This document shows positions 9,410-19,914 of a stretch of 64,000 nt of DNA, piece after piece (within the stretch, counting starts at the first letter, position 1; the number at the start of each line of letters is the position of its first letter). Where the stretch lies: assembly GCF_030815485.1 (NCBI RefSeq), contig NZ_JAUSWV010000002.1, positions 930,001 to 994,000 of the forward strand. Reading direction: 5' to 3'. The position numbers were made by a program, and so were the translations under genes. Origin of the DNA: Streptomyces rishiriensis. GTDB lineage: Bacteria > Actinomycetota > Actinomycetes > Streptomycetales > Streptomycetaceae. Under the pieces are notes generated by a model that was not told the origin of the DNA, ran no database searches, and was given only the letters and a program-made list of their open reading frames with translations.

Positions 9410-10384
9410 GTGCGACGTGTTGTGCTGTGGATCGTGCTGTGCGGCCTGGTGGCGGGCCTGTGCTGCGGGTGCGCGGGCGCGGACCGGGACGACGGACGGG
9501 CGCCGGGCGCGCCGACCGGGGTCACCGCGCAGGCCGGGAGCGCGACGAGCGTGCACGTCATGTGGAACGCGGTCGCCGCTGACCCCGCGGTCAGCGCCTA
9601 TGAGGTGTACCGCGGTTCCGGGAAGGTCCAGGAGGTGCCCGGCTCCGCGCACATGCTGGACGTCGTCCGTCTCTCGCCGTCCACCACCTACGTCTTCACG
9701 GTGCGCGCCCGCGACGGCGAAGGGCGGCTCGGTCCGCGCAGCCGGGAGGTGCGGGCCACCACACCGGCGGCCGCGGCGGCGGACCGCTCGCCCCCGACCC
9801 CGCCGGGTGCGGTGACCGGCCGGGCGGCCGGGAGCCGGGCCGTCCAGCTGTCCTGGACGGCGTCCACGGACGACCGGAAGGTGGTGTCCTACGACGTCTG
9901 CCAGGGCGGCGTGCGGATCCACAGCGTCGGCGGGGGCCAGACGGCGACGGTCGTCACGGGACTGCGTCCCGGGGCGCGTTACTCGTTCACCGTCCGGGCC
10001 AGGGACGCCGCCGACAACGTCTCGCCCGCCGGTGCGCCCGTACGCCTGACCACCGCGCCGGGGGACGACGGGGGGCCGCAGACCGCGCCGGCCGACTTCC
10101 GGGCAGGCACCCGCCTCGCGGACGGGGCCTACTACCTCGACCTGTCGTGGGAGCCGCCCCGGGTGGACGGCGTGGTGACGGAGTACCAGATCCAGCTCGA
10201 CGGCCGGCCGGCCACCTCGCTGGTGTGGGGCGGGACCCCGCCTGCGGGAAGGGCGACCTACAGCTTCTACGTGGGGCGGGAGGAAGGGGCCGGGCACCGG
10301 GTGCGGCTGCGGGCCCGGCTGCCGGACGGCACGTGGGGCGCGTTCTCGGTGGAACGGACCGTGACGACGGGCGCGGCACGGTGA
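9410..10384 (+). CDS. Secreted or membrane-tethered fibronectin type III repeat protein
   Basis: A 324-residue protein. GTG 9410 is chosen because GGGAGG lies 8 bases upstream and a hydrophobic signal follows at once (VVLWIVLCGLVAGLCCGC). The Cys cluster may serve for lipid attachment, although it does not match a perfect lipobox. Two clear FN3 domains follow, near residues 33-118 and 125-212, each ending in a SFTVRARD or VFTVRARD strand, and a third degenerate beta-sandwich spans about 220-324. No catalytic domain is present, so it may be an adhesion or scaffold protein. It is divergent from the chitosanase and shares its palindrome-rich upstream region. Confidence 0.8.
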   Translation: MRRVVLWIVLCGLVAGLCCGCAGADRDDGRAPGAPTGVTAQAGSATSVHVMWNAVAADPAVSAYEVYRGSGKVQEVPGSAHMLDVVRLSPSTTYVFTVRARDGEGRLGPRSREVRATTPAAAAADRSPPTPPGAVTGRAAGSRAVQLSWTASTDDRKVVSYDVCQGGVRIHSVGGGQTATVVTGLRPGARYSFTVRARDAADNVSPAGAPVRLTTAPGDDGGPQTAPADFRAGTRLADGAYYLDLSWEPPRVDGVVTEYQIQLDGRPATSLVWGGTPPAGRATYSFYVGREEGAGHRVRLRARLPDGTWGAFSVERTVTTGAAR

Positions 10385-10539
10385 GAGCGCGTACCTGCGG
10401 CCGGGCAGCCCGTCCGCCGCGGCTCGGCGCCGAGGCCGCGGCCGTCCGTCCACCGGCCCGCCCCCCACTCCGCGGCTCGACCGACGGCCCGCGCGGGGCA
10501 CAGGTCGAGGCACCGGCCAAGCCACGAGAGGAGACACCG

Positions 10540-10785
10540 GTCGAGGCTCCCGTCGGGCCGCCGGGCGGGTGCGGGGCCGGCCGCCGGTCCGTACCCCGGT
10601 CGGGCCGCCGAGCGGGCGCGGGTCAGACCACCGGCCAGTACCCCGGTCGGGCCGCCGAGCGGGTGCGGGGCCGGCCGCCGGTCCGTACCCCGGGCGGGCG
10701 CGGGTCCGGCCGCCGGTCCGTACCCCGGGCGGGCGCGGGTCCGGCCGCCGGTCCGTACCCCGGGCGGGCGCGGGTCCGGCCGCCG
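10540..10785. repeat. GC-rich minisatellite: 3 x 47-base and 3 x 35-base units
   Basis: Three diverged 47-base units (10540-10586, 10587-10633, 10634-10680) are followed by three identical 35-base units (10681-10715, 10716-10750, 10751-10785). The short unit is the long one less a 12-base internal segment. Units share GTCCGTACCCCGG and GTCCGGCCGCCG. Several frames stay open across the array because its composition lacks stop codons. The 618-base stretch 10385-11002 holds no gene I can support. Confidence 0.9.
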
Positions 10786-11002
10786 GGCGGCCGCCGGGCG
10801 AGCCGCCCGGCGGCCATCGGGCAGGACACGTCACGGGGGGCCGGTTTGGGCCGTCCGAAGTAATCCGTCACCTGGCCGGTGGCCGTCCGCATGCGGGACG
10901 GGGCCGGGCAGCGTTGGCTGCCCCTGAGGCAGCACGGGCGTACCCGACCTTCGGCGGCGCAAGGGATGTACCGCCAACCGTGCCGCCGCCGGAGGACATC
11001 CG

Positions 11003-11548
11003 ATGCGCAATTCCCGTCTCCTCGTCCGCTCAGGGCTGACCGTGGCGGCCGCCGCCGCTCTGCCGCTCGCCCTCACCGCCCAGCCGGCCGTGGCACGGGC
11101 CACGGGCATCTCCGTGAGTACGACCGGCTCCACGGTGTCGGTCTCGACCAGCGCGTGCGCCCAGATCAACGGCAGCTGGGGCACGGCGGCGCTGCTCGGC
11201 AGCGCCCAGGCGACTTTCGCCCAGGGGCGACAGGTCGCCCTGTCCGGGACGGCCGCCGGCCAGTCCGCCGCCTGGTCCGGCGTCTCTCCGGGCACGTACA
11301 CCGTGGTCGTCATGTGCTCCAACGGCAGCACCGCCGGCACCCAGTCGGTGATCGTGTCGACGCCGGCCTCCCCGAGAGTCTCGACGACGCCCACCCCGTC
11401 GCCCTCACGGGGCGTCATGGGAGGCCTCGGCGGCGCGGCCCGCGACTTCGGCCCCGTGGCCATGGGGGTCGGCGGGGCGCTGGTGGGGACGGGTGTCATC
11501 GCGGCGGCCTGGTTCCTGCGCCGCCGCTCGAAGCCGTACCGGCTCTAG
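11003..11548 (+). CDS. Secreted protein with C-terminal membrane anchor
   Basis: A 181-residue protein. It has a signal peptide (LTVAAAAALPLALTAQPAVA) with cleavage near residue 32. A Ser/Thr-rich beta domain of about 90 residues follows, with two cysteines, then a Thr/Pro/Ser linker near 125-137. The C-terminal hydrophobic helix is near 150-170 and ends in the basic tail RRRSKPYRL. This layout is typical of small streptomycete surface proteins tethered to the membrane. No LPXTG sortase motif is visible. ATG 11003 is preceded by GGAGGACATCC. The function is unknown. Its stop overlaps that of the convergent PadR gene by 4 bases. Confidence 0.8.
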   Translation: MRNSRLLVRSGLTVAAAAALPLALTAQPAVARATGISVSTTGSTVSVSTSACAQINGSWGTAALLGSAQATFAQGRQVALSGTAAGQSAAWSGVSPGTYTVVVMCSNGSTAGTQSVIVSTPASPRVSTTPTPSPSRGVMGGLGGAARDFGPVAMGVGGALVGTGVIAAAWFLRRRSKPYRL

Positions 11549-12093
11549 GCGGTCCCGTCCCCCACCACGGGCAGCTCCTCGATGGCCTCGGTGAGCCACT
11601 GGGTCCAGAACGTCTCCAGCTCGATGCCCGCGCGCAGGACCAGGTGCTGCAGCCTGGCCTGCGCGCTGTCGTCGCCGGGCGGGAAGTCGCGCTTCTCGAT
11701 CTCCTCGTACTCGGCCAACTGCCTGCGGTGCAGGTCGAGATGGCGGCGCAGGTCGGCCTCGAGCCCCGCGGTGCCGACGACCGCCGCGGCGCGCAGCCGC
11801 AGCAGCATGGCGTCGCGGTGCGGCTTCGGGTCCTGGGCGGCCGCCGTCCACCGGGCGAGTTCGGCACGTCCCGCGGGCAGGACCTCGTACGCCTTCTTCT
11901 GCCCGCGGGCCGGCGCCTGCGCGGGCAGGGCCCGGATGTGCCCCTCGGACTCCAGTCTTCCCAGCTCGCGATAGATCTGCTGGTGCGTGGCCGACCAGAA
12001 GTAGCCGATCGACCGGTCGAACCGGCGGGTCAGATCCAGCCCCGACGAGGGCCTCTCGAGCAGGGCGGTGAGGATCGCGTGCGGGAGTGACAT
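11545..12093 (-). CDS. PadR-family transcriptional regulator
   Basis: A 182-residue PadR regulator. The N-terminal winged helix is marked by HAILTALLERPSSGLDLTRRFD and FWSATHQQIYRELGRLESEG, and the C-terminal Vir-like helical domain carries LHRRQLAEYEEIEKRDFP. Such proteins are usually repressors of a nearby gene that respond to small aromatic ligands. It lies just downstream of the dienoyl-CoA-reductase-like gene and is transcribed in the same direction, 31 bases away; that gene is the obvious candidate neighbour but not a proven target. Confidence 0.9.
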   Translation of the reverse strand: MSLPHAILTALLERPSSGLDLTRRFDRSIGYFWSATHQQIYRELGRLESEGHIRALPAQAPARGQKKAYEVLPAGRAELARWTAAAQDPKPHRDAMLLRLRAAAVVGTAGLEADLRRHLDLHRRQLAEYEEIEKRDFPPGDDSAQARLQHLVLRAGIELETFWTQWLTEAIEELPVVGDGTA

Positions 12094-12124
12094 GCGGTCA
12101 TCCTAGGGAGGCGCCGGACCGGTC

Positions 12125-14194
<2,070 letters not shown>

Positions 14195-14197
14195 TTA

Positions 14198-14211
14198 TGC
14201 AACTAGTTGCA
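14198..14211. promoter_or_regulatory. Palindrome TGCAACTAGTTGCA, MarR-like operator
   Basis: A perfect 14-base palindrome 58-71 bases upstream of the dienoyl-CoA-reductase-like start. The TTGCA/TGCAA arms resemble MarR-type operators, and related sequences occur before the two MarR genes at 19915 and 50544. The local AT-rich segment on the minus strand could contain the promoter. Which protein binds it is not known. Confidence 0.45.
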
Positions 14212-14256
14212 CAACGGTAGGGGCGTCATGTGCCGCAGGTCACCGGCGGCGCCGTC

Positions 14257-14625
14257 TCACCGGCTCTCCAGCAAAACGTGCAGCTCCCGCTCCTGGTCCC
14301 CGGAGGCCGAGGAGAGGTCGCGCACCGTGAAGACCGAGTCGAGCGTGGAGCGGAGCCGCTCGATCGCCCAGTAGCCGCCCTGGGCGTCGGCCTCGACGGA
14401 GGAAGAGAGCCGGGCCGGCCGGGCACAGGCGCGCGCCTCGGTGACCTCGAAGGTGCCGAGCCACACCATCGGGCGGCTCTCGTGGAGCTGCTGCGGCGCC
14501 TCGTCGATGCCGCGGTCCGACTCGAAGCACTCGTTCAGCGTGTCGAAGACGATGCGGGCGTCCTCCTTGCTGCATCCGCTGATCTCGACGGAGACGGACT
14601 CATCGTGCGGTCGTTCGCGATCCAT
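14257..14625 (-). CDS. Small protein of unknown function
   Basis: A 122-residue acidic soluble protein of a type I do not recognise. The start is ATG 14625, with AGGAG 11 bases upstream. The sequence is regular alpha/beta in appearance, with KEDARIVFDTLNECFESD early and VEADAQGGYWAIERLRSTLD later, and has no signal peptide or membrane segment. It is followed on the same strand by the 2,4-dienoyl-CoA-reductase-like gene after about 116 bases. Codon use is typical of the neighbours, so it is probably a real gene. Confidence 0.7.
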   Translation of the reverse strand: MDRERPHDESVSVEISGCSKEDARIVFDTLNECFESDRGIDEAPQQLHESRPMVWLGTFEVTEARACARPARLSSSVEADAQGGYWAIERLRSTLDSVFTVRDLSSASGDQERELHVLLESR

Positions 14626-14758
14626 CGTGATCGCTCCTCTCGTGGGATGTGACGCGGAGGTGCGGGTTCCCCGCGCATCGCGCCACACCCCCAGAAAAGC
14701 ATCACTTTCCGAGTGGGACCAGCGACGGGAGGGTCGCCGAAGACGCGGACGGCCCGGG

Positions 14759-15652
14759 TCAGCTCCGGGTGAGGCGGTAGGTCTTGCTGTCGGTCAGCAC
14801 GCAGAAGCCGGGCGAGACGACGATCACCCGCAGGGTGCCCGAACGGCGGTCGTAGTCGATGCCCTCCGCCTCGAACGTCCCCGAACAGGAGCTGCGCAAC
14901 GGCAGCCGGCGCAGGGCGGTGACATGCCCGGTGACGTCGGAGGCGCCATTGGGTTCGGCGGACAGGTCGATCTGGAGGAGCGGCTTGGTGATGCCGAAGA
15001 GGGTGCCCGCAGGGTCGTCCGAGGCGCACAGCAGGGTGGTCGGGCCGGTGAAGTCGCAGCCCTGGACATCGCGCACGGCGTGGTCGAGGAGGACGGTCGA
15101 CACCTGCGGCAGGTTCGCGGAGGGCGAGGTGGCGCGGTTGGCGCCGGGGGTCGGGAAGACGAGGAACCGCGTCATGGTGCCCCACTCGCCGGACAGCATC
15201 CACTGGCTGTTCGGGGTGATCGCCGCCCAGGAGTTGTTCAGGGCCTCACCGGAGCCGAGCGCGTGGACGTACTCCGACCATGCTCCGCCGGGCGCCTGTA
15301 CGCGGTACATCTTCGCGTTGTTCGAGTCGCTCTGGTACGGCTCGACGTAGTAACCGTCGTAGGAGGCGTCGGGGTCCCCGACATGGTTCCAGCCCCGGGT
15401 GGAGACGGAGAACGGGATGGTGCCGATGCCGGTGTAGCGGTTGGCGCTGCCCGCCGGGACCTCGACCGACGCCAGGCCCTGACTCTCGGTCAGCGGGTCG
15501 GCGCGGTCGGAGCCGACCTCGGTCCACGTGTCGGCGGCGGCGGCGGGCGGAGCCGCGGAGAGGACGGTGACCGTTGCCACGGCCAGCGCCAGGAGGGCGG
15601 CGCGGACGGCGCCGGCCGTGGTGCGACGGCGGCGGACAGGACGCAGGGGCAT
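14759..15652 (-). CDS. Secreted protein, probable beta-propeller fold, unknown function
   Basis: A 297-residue secreted protein. ATG 15652 follows GAGGAG. An arginine-rich signal peptide opens it (RPVRRRRTTAGAVRAALLAL, cleavage after AAA near residue 40). The mature part has repeated Trp/Gly strands such as SQWMLSGEWGTMTRFLVFP and one Cys pair region (SSCSGTFEAEGIDYD). The repeating pattern suggests a beta-propeller or similar sheet protein. No catalytic motif is recognised. It is divergent from the PAS/PP2C phosphatase at 15860; the 207-base gap between them has no further gene. Confidence 0.78.
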   Translation of the reverse strand: MPLRPVRRRRTTAGAVRAALLALAVATVTVLSAAPPAAAADTWTEVGSDRADPLTESQGLASVEVPAGSANRYTGIGTIPFSVSTRGWNHVGDPDASYDGYYVEPYQSDSNNAKMYRVQAPGGAWSEYVHALGSGEALNNSWAAITPNSQWMLSGEWGTMTRFLVFPTPGANRATSPSANLPQVSTVLLDHAVRDVQGCDFTGPTTLLCASDDPAGTLFGITKPLLQIDLSAEPNGASDVTGHVTALRRLPLRSSCSGTFEAEGIDYDRRSGTLRVIVVSPGFCVLTDSKTYRLTRS

Positions 15653-15859
15653 GGGACTCCTCGTCGAGGGGGGTGGGCGCGCTCGGCGGACAGTCTGGCC
15701 CGGCCTGATGGTCATGTACAGACCAATTTCATGGACGGGTGCGGACCTTGAGGAGAACGGCGCGCGACGCCGTACTGGAGGAGCATGAAGAAGGGCGCCA
15801 CAGGCGTGGGAGAAAAGGGTTGAGCACGGTAGAACAGGGGAGTCGGCACGGGGGACGGC

Positions 15860-17959
15860 GTGCCGCATCGATACGCGGAGGCGGTGCGTGGCATGAACCA
15901 AGCCGGATCGTCCGCGGCTGAGGACGGCGGCCCGACCGCGCCCAGCGGCCTGCTGGACGTGCTCAACGTGGCTTCCGTGGTGCTCGACACCCAGGGGCGT
16001 ATCGCCCTGTGGAGCCCCCAGGCCGAGGAGCTGTTCGGGTACTCGGCCAACGAGGCTCTGGGGCGGTACGCGGCCCATGTGATGGTCCACGAACGGCACG
16101 TCGATCTCGTCGTGCAGCTCTTCGCCGACGTGATGGCCACCGGCGAGAGCTGGGCGGGGGCGTTCCCGATCCGGCGCAAGGACGGCACCACCCGGTTGGT
16201 GGAGTTCCGCAACATGCGCCTCATGGACGACCGGGGCGACGTCTACGCCCTGGGCCTCGCCACCGACCGGACGACGGTGCGCCGCCTCGAACGGGACCTG
16301 GCGCTGTCGACGCGGATGGTCGCGCAGTCCCCCACCGGCCTCGCCGTCCTGGACACCGACCTGCGATACGTCTCGGTCAACCCGGCGCTGGAGCGGATCA
16401 ACGGCGTTCCGGCCGCCGATCACCTCGGCCGGACGATCCACGAGGTGCTGCCCCGGCTGGACGCGGAGGCGCTGGAGGCAGCGGTGCGCCAGGTGCTGCG
16501 CACCGGGGAGCCGCTCCTCGACCGGTCCACCGTCGGCCGCACCCCCGCCGACCCGGACGAGGACCACACCTGGTCCCTCTCGCTGTACCGCCTGGAGGAC
16601 GCCCGCGGCACCGTGCTGGGCGTCGCCGTCTCGGTGGCCGACGTGACCGACCGGCACCGGGCGGCCGTCGAGGCCGAAGCGGCGCGCCGCCGGCTGGCGG
16701 TGATCGCGGACGCCTCCGCCCGGATCGGCACCACCCTCGACCTGGAGCGCACCGCCTTCGAACTGGCCGACGTGGCCGTGCCGGAACTGGCGGACGTGGC
16801 CGCGGTGGATCTGCTCGACGCGGTCATGTCAGGCCGCCGCACCAGCCTCGGCCCCGCCGAATCGGCCGTGATCCGTGCCCTCGCGGTGCGCGCCGCCGAC
16901 GAGCCCGACGCCCTGCGGGCGGCCGACCAGCCCGGCCAGGTGGCCCGCTACGCGCCCGACCGGCTCGTCACCGAGTGCGTACGCTCGGGCCTGCCGGTCA
17001 TGGTGGCCCAGGTCAAGGACGAGGATCTCGGGCGCATAGCCCACTCTCCGGAGGCGGCCGCCCTGCTGGCACGGGCCGGTGTGCACTCCTATCTGGCCGT
17101 GCCGCTCATCGCGCGGGGCGAGGTGCTGGGCGCCCTCGACCTGAAACGGACCCGCAATCCGCTGCCGTTCGGCCGTGACGACCTGCTGCTCGCGCGTGAG
17201 CTGGCGGCCCGGGCGGCCATCCAGATCGACAACGCCCGCTGGTACCAGAGCGCCCGCACCACCGCGCTGACCCTCCAGCGCAGCCTGCTGCCGAGCCACC
17301 CGCCCGTCACCGGCGGCCTCGAGGTCGCTTCGCGCTACCAGCCCGCGGGCGCCACCACGGAGGTCGGCGGCGACTGGTTCGACGTCATCCCGCTTCCCGA
17401 CGGCAAGACGGCGCTCGTCGTCGGTGACGTGATGGGCAGCGGAATCGACGCCGCCGCCACGATGGGCCGGCTGCGCACCGCGACGACCACGCTGGCCTCC
17501 CTCGACCTCGATCCGGCGGTCCTCCTGGAACACCTGGACCGGATCACGCAGGGCCTGGACCACTCCATCGCCACGTGCGTGTACGTCGTGCACGACCCCC
17601 GGCTGGGCAGGTGCCGGATCGCCAACGCCGGGCATCTGCCACCGGTGCACATCCGCCCGGGCCGTCCGCCGGAGCTGCTCGACCTGCCCACCGGTGCGCC
17701 GCTGGGCGTGGGCGGGGTGCCGTTCTCCACGACGGATGTCGACTTCGCTCCCGGCGACCAGCTCGTGTTGTACACGGACGGCCTGGTGGAGACCCGCACC
17801 CATTCGCTCGACGAACGTCTGGACGCGTTGCTGGCGCTGCTCGACGATCCGGCACGGCCGCTGGAGGAGGTGTGCGACCTGCTGCTGAGCGCGTTGCACC
17901 ACCCCGACAACCACGACGACGTGGCTCTGCTGCTGGCACGTGCGCGGGCCGACGAGTGA
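15860..17959 (+). CDS. PAS-PAS-GAF-PP2C (SpoIIE-type) serine/threonine phosphatase
   Basis: A 699-residue sensor phosphatase. Domains in order: PAS near 30-135 (LWSPQAEELFGYS), PAS near 145-270 (VAQSPTGLAVLDTDLRYVSVN), GAF near 280-455 (YLAVPLIARGEVLGALDLKR) and a SpoIIE/PP2C domain near 470-695. Metal-binding aspartates occur in VGGDWFDVI, GDVMGSG, LYTDGLVETR and DNHDDVALLL. There is no C-terminal kinase domain and no membrane segment. Relatives dephosphorylate anti-anti-sigma factors in response to signals sensed by PAS/GAF. The start is GTG 15860; ATG 15893 behind GGAGG is equally possible. Confidence 0.92.
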   Translation: MPHRYAEAVRGMNQAGSSAAEDGGPTAPSGLLDVLNVASVVLDTQGRIALWSPQAEELFGYSANEALGRYAAHVMVHERHVDLVVQLFADVMATGESWAGAFPIRRKDGTTRLVEFRNMRLMDDRGDVYALGLATDRTTVRRLERDLALSTRMVAQSPTGLAVLDTDLRYVSVNPALERINGVPAADHLGRTIHEVLPRLDAEALEAAVRQVLRTGEPLLDRSTVGRTPADPDEDHTWSLSLYRLEDARGTVLGVAVSVADVTDRHRAAVEAEAARRRLAVIADASARIGTTLDLERTAFELADVAVPELADVAAVDLLDAVMSGRRTSLGPAESAVIRALAVRAADEPDALRAADQPGQVARYAPDRLVTECVRSGLPVMVAQVKDEDLGRIAHSPEAAALLARAGVHSYLAVPLIARGEVLGALDLKRTRNPLPFGRDDLLLARELAARAAIQIDNARWYQSARTTALTLQRSLLPSHPPVTGGLEVASRYQPAGATTEVGGDWFDVIPLPDGKTALVVGDVMGSGIDAAATMGRLRTATTTLASLDLDPAVLLEHLDRITQGLDHSIATCVYVVHDPRLGRCRIANAGHLPPVHIRPGRPPELLDLPTGAPLGVGGVPFSTTDVDFAPGDQLVLYTDGLVETRTHSLDERLDALLALLDDPARPLEEVCDLLLSALHHPDNHDDVALLLARARADE

Positions 17960-18074
17960 GCGGCGCCGTACGTCCGATTCACAGGTTTTTGTTATCGCTT
18001 CCTTACCGGGCGCCTCGGACAATCACAGTGAGGTGTGGCAGAGGTGCCGCCGTCGTGGCCGAGGAGAGTGAGCC

Positions 18075-18800
18075 GTGATGCAGGAGCCGGAGAGGCCGGA
18101 AGGGCCGCAAGACGTCGAACTGCTCTCGGGACCGGTCGGCGGGGAACGGGACCGCGTGGACCTGCGCACGCTGTGGCGACGCCGGTCGGCCCGCGGGCGG
18201 GCGGTGATCGCGGCCACCACCGTCGCCGTCCTGACGCTCGGCGGCACCGTCGCGTACGCGGCGACCTCGGGCGACTCCGGGGGCGGCTCGCCGTCGGCGT
18301 CCCCGTCCGCGTCCTCCTCGGAGGGGCCCGGCGGGCGGCACGGTCACGGCGGCCCGTGGTCCGGGCTCCGCGGGGACGCGGCGCACGGTGAGGCGACCGT
18401 CAAGGATCCCGGCACCGGCGACTGGGTCGTCCGCGTCTGGCAGCGGGGCACCGTGGCGAAGGTGGCCGACGACCAGGTCACCGTCAGGAGCGAGGACGGC
18501 GCCTCGTGGACGTGGACGGTGGGGGCCGACGCGACCGTGTCCGCCGACGGCGCCTCCGGCTCCGGGGCCGACGCGCTGAAGAAGGGCGACACCGTGTACG
18601 TCGTCGGCTCCCGTTCCGGTGACACCAACACGGCCGACCGCGTCCTGTCCGGCACCTTCGAGGGCCGCGACGGCGACGACCGGCCCGGCGGGGACCGGCC
18701 CGGCGGCGACGGACACGAGGACGGCCGGGGACACGGCCCGCGGGACCGCGGGGACGACCAGCGCTCCCCCGGCCCCACCGGCGGCGGAGCCGCTACCTGA
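18075..18800 (+). CDS. Membrane-anchored extracytoplasmic protein, DUF5666-like
   Basis: A 241-residue protein. About 43 cytoplasmic residues precede a single transmembrane helix near 44-63 (AVIAATTVAVLTLGGTVAYA). A Ser/Pro/Gly linker follows. A small beta domain near 115-195 (RGTVAKVADDQVTVRSEDG, then LKKGDTVYVVGSRSGD) is like DUF5666-type beta-barrels. The tail is disordered and rich in Gly, Asp and Arg. GTG 18075 and ATG 18078 are adjacent possible starts, both behind GAGGAG. The function is unknown. Its 3' end overlaps the convergent methyltransferase gene by 8 bases. Confidence 0.78.
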   Translation: MMQEPERPEGPQDVELLSGPVGGERDRVDLRTLWRRRSARGRAVIAATTVAVLTLGGTVAYAATSGDSGGGSPSASPSASSSEGPGGRHGHGGPWSGLRGDAAHGEATVKDPGTGDWVVRVWQRGTVAKVADDQVTVRSEDGASWTWTVGADATVSADGASGSGADALKKGDTVYVVGSRSGDTNTADRVLSGTFEGRDGDDRPGGDRPGGDGHEDGRGHGPRDRGDDQRSPGPTGGGAAT

Positions 18801-19647
18801 CCCTGGTGCCGACGACCACGTGGGCGTACCGCTCCTCGTCGTCCGCCAGCCGCACCGTCAGACCGCTGCGGGTGAACACCTCGACGGCGGCCGGGGCCTG
18901 GCGCTCGCTGGTCTCGACGAGGAGACAGCCGCCGGGGGCGAGCCAGGACGGCGCCTCGGCGGCGACCCGGCGCAGCACGTCCAGTCCGTCGCCGCCGCCG
19001 TCGAGCGCGGTGAGCGGCTCGTGGTCCCGGGCCTCCGCGGGCAGCAGGGGGACCTCGCCGCTGGGCACGTAGGGCACGTTCGCCGCCAGGATGTCTATGC
19101 GGCCGCGCAGTCGTCCGGGAAGGGCCGCGAACAGGTCGCCGGCATGCGCGTGTCCGCCGTAGTCGGCGATGTTGCGCCGGGCGCAGGCCACCGCCGCCGC
19201 GTCGATGTCCGCGGCGTGCAGCTCGACCTGTCCGAGCGAGGCGGCGAGGGCCGCGCCGACCGCGCCCGATCCGCAGCACAGGTCGACGACGACGCCGGCG
19301 TGCGGTACCGCGGCCAGGGCCTGGTCGACGAGGAACTCGGTGCGGCGGCGGGGCACGAAGACACCCGGCTCGACGGTGACGCGCAGACCGTGGAACCCGG
19401 CCCAGCCGACGACATGTTCGAGGGGCAGGCCCGCCGCGCGGCGGGCCGCCATGGCCTCGGCCTCGTCGGGCGTGCGCGCCGTGCCGAGGATCAGGTCCGC
19501 CTCGTCCTCGGCGAACACACAACCGGCGCCCCGCAGCACGGCGACCAGGACGTCACGGGACGACGAAGGGGAGCGGGAGACAGCAGGCGGAGAGGACGCG
19601 GACGACGACGAGGAAGGAGAGGAAGATGCGGGAGAACGAGGGGGCAT
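18793..19647 (-). CDS. Putative protein N5-glutamine methyltransferase (PrmC/HemK-like)
   Basis: A 284-residue class I SAM methyltransferase. After a Ser/Pro-rich N-terminus (residues 1-31), a PrmC-like helical region carries LPLEHVVGWAGFHGLRVTVEPGVFV split by the usual FVPRRRTE. The SAM motif VDLCCGSGAV is at 121-130, and NVPY at 190-193 replaces the classical NPPY. That substitution and the short length fit the PrmC-like subgroup in actinobacteria rather than true PrmC, which methylates release factors. No good ribosome site precedes ATG 19647; an AAAGG lies within the stem of a hairpin immediately upstream. Confidence 0.85.
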   Translation of the reverse strand: MPPRSPASSSPSSSSSASSPPAVSRSPSSSRDVLVAVLRGAGCVFAEDEADLILGTARTPDEAEAMAARRAAGLPLEHVVGWAGFHGLRVTVEPGVFVPRRRTEFLVDQALAAVPHAGVVVDLCCGSGAVGAALAASLGQVELHAADIDAAAVACARRNIADYGGHAHAGDLFAALPGRLRGRIDILAANVPYVPSGEVPLLPAEARDHEPLTALDGGGDGLDVLRRVAAEAPSWLAPGGCLLVETSERQAPAAVEVFTRSGLTVRLADDEERYAHVVVGTRVR

Positions 19648-19656
19648 GAAGCCGAG

Positions 19657-19683
19657 GAGCCTTTCGGAAGCCGAAGGGCGCTC
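19657..19683 (-). promoter_or_regulatory. Hairpin masking the PrmC-like ribosome site
   Basis: On the transcript, GCCCUUCGG and CCGAAAGGC form a 9-bp stem (one G-U pair) around a three-base loop, ending about 11 bases before the start of the PrmC-like gene. The only Shine-Dalgarno-like sequence, AAAGG, lies in the 3' arm. It could act as a translational or transcriptional attenuator. No run of U residues follows. Confidence 0.45.
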
Positions 19684-19693
19684 TCACGGTCGC

Positions 19694-19762
19694 CTACCGG
19701 CGGCGATCCACGCTGTCACGGGAGGAGAGCACCCGACCTGACACTGCGGTAATGGGTCTCAC
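19694..19762 (-). CDS. Possible leader peptide of the PrmC-like gene (22 residues)
   Basis: GTG 19762 opens a 22-codon frame, VRPITAVSGR then VLSSRDSVDRRR, ending in TAG 19694-19696. AGGAGGAG directly abuts the GTG, an unusually short spacing, so initiation may occur elsewhere. Within the frame, CTCCTCC can pair with this GGAGGAG. The frame ends 10 bases before the hairpin that covers the methyltransferase ribosome site, the geometry of a leader-peptide attenuator. Several Arg codons cluster at its end. Confidence 0.35.
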   Translation of the reverse strand: MRPITAVSGRVLSSRDSVDRRR

Positions 19763-19878
19763 CTCCTCCTGGTCTCGCGCGACTGGGATCCTCCGCAGCC
19801 GGACGGCCACCTTATCCCACAGAGCGGATGCCGTTGCCGGCGAGGCCGTTCCTGTCGCGGAGACCCCTCGCACTTCAA

Positions 19879-19893
19879 GTTGTACTATGCAAC
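19879..19893. promoter_or_regulatory. MarR-type operator GTTGTACTATGCAAC
   Basis: A near-palindrome with GTTG and CAAC ends lies 22 bases upstream of the MarR start at 19915. TACTAT inside it could be the -10 box, so binding would block the promoter. This is the standard layout for MarR autorepression. Confidence 0.5.
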
Positions 19894-19914
19894 CAGGCTA
19901 ACGAGGGAGGCCCA

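Noticed and set aside
10540..10785. CRISPR array
   Set aside because: Units are contiguous with no spacers, GC-rich and of two lengths. No cas genes are present.
10385..11002. Coding genes across the minisatellite
   Set aside because: Several frames on both strands are open because the repeat lacks stop codons; the products are Gly/Arg/Pro repeats with no starts or ribosome sites that persuade.
15706..15735. DasR-type site near TGGTCATGTACAGACCA
   Set aside because: The half-sites are separated by extra bases compared with the 12-base DasR core.
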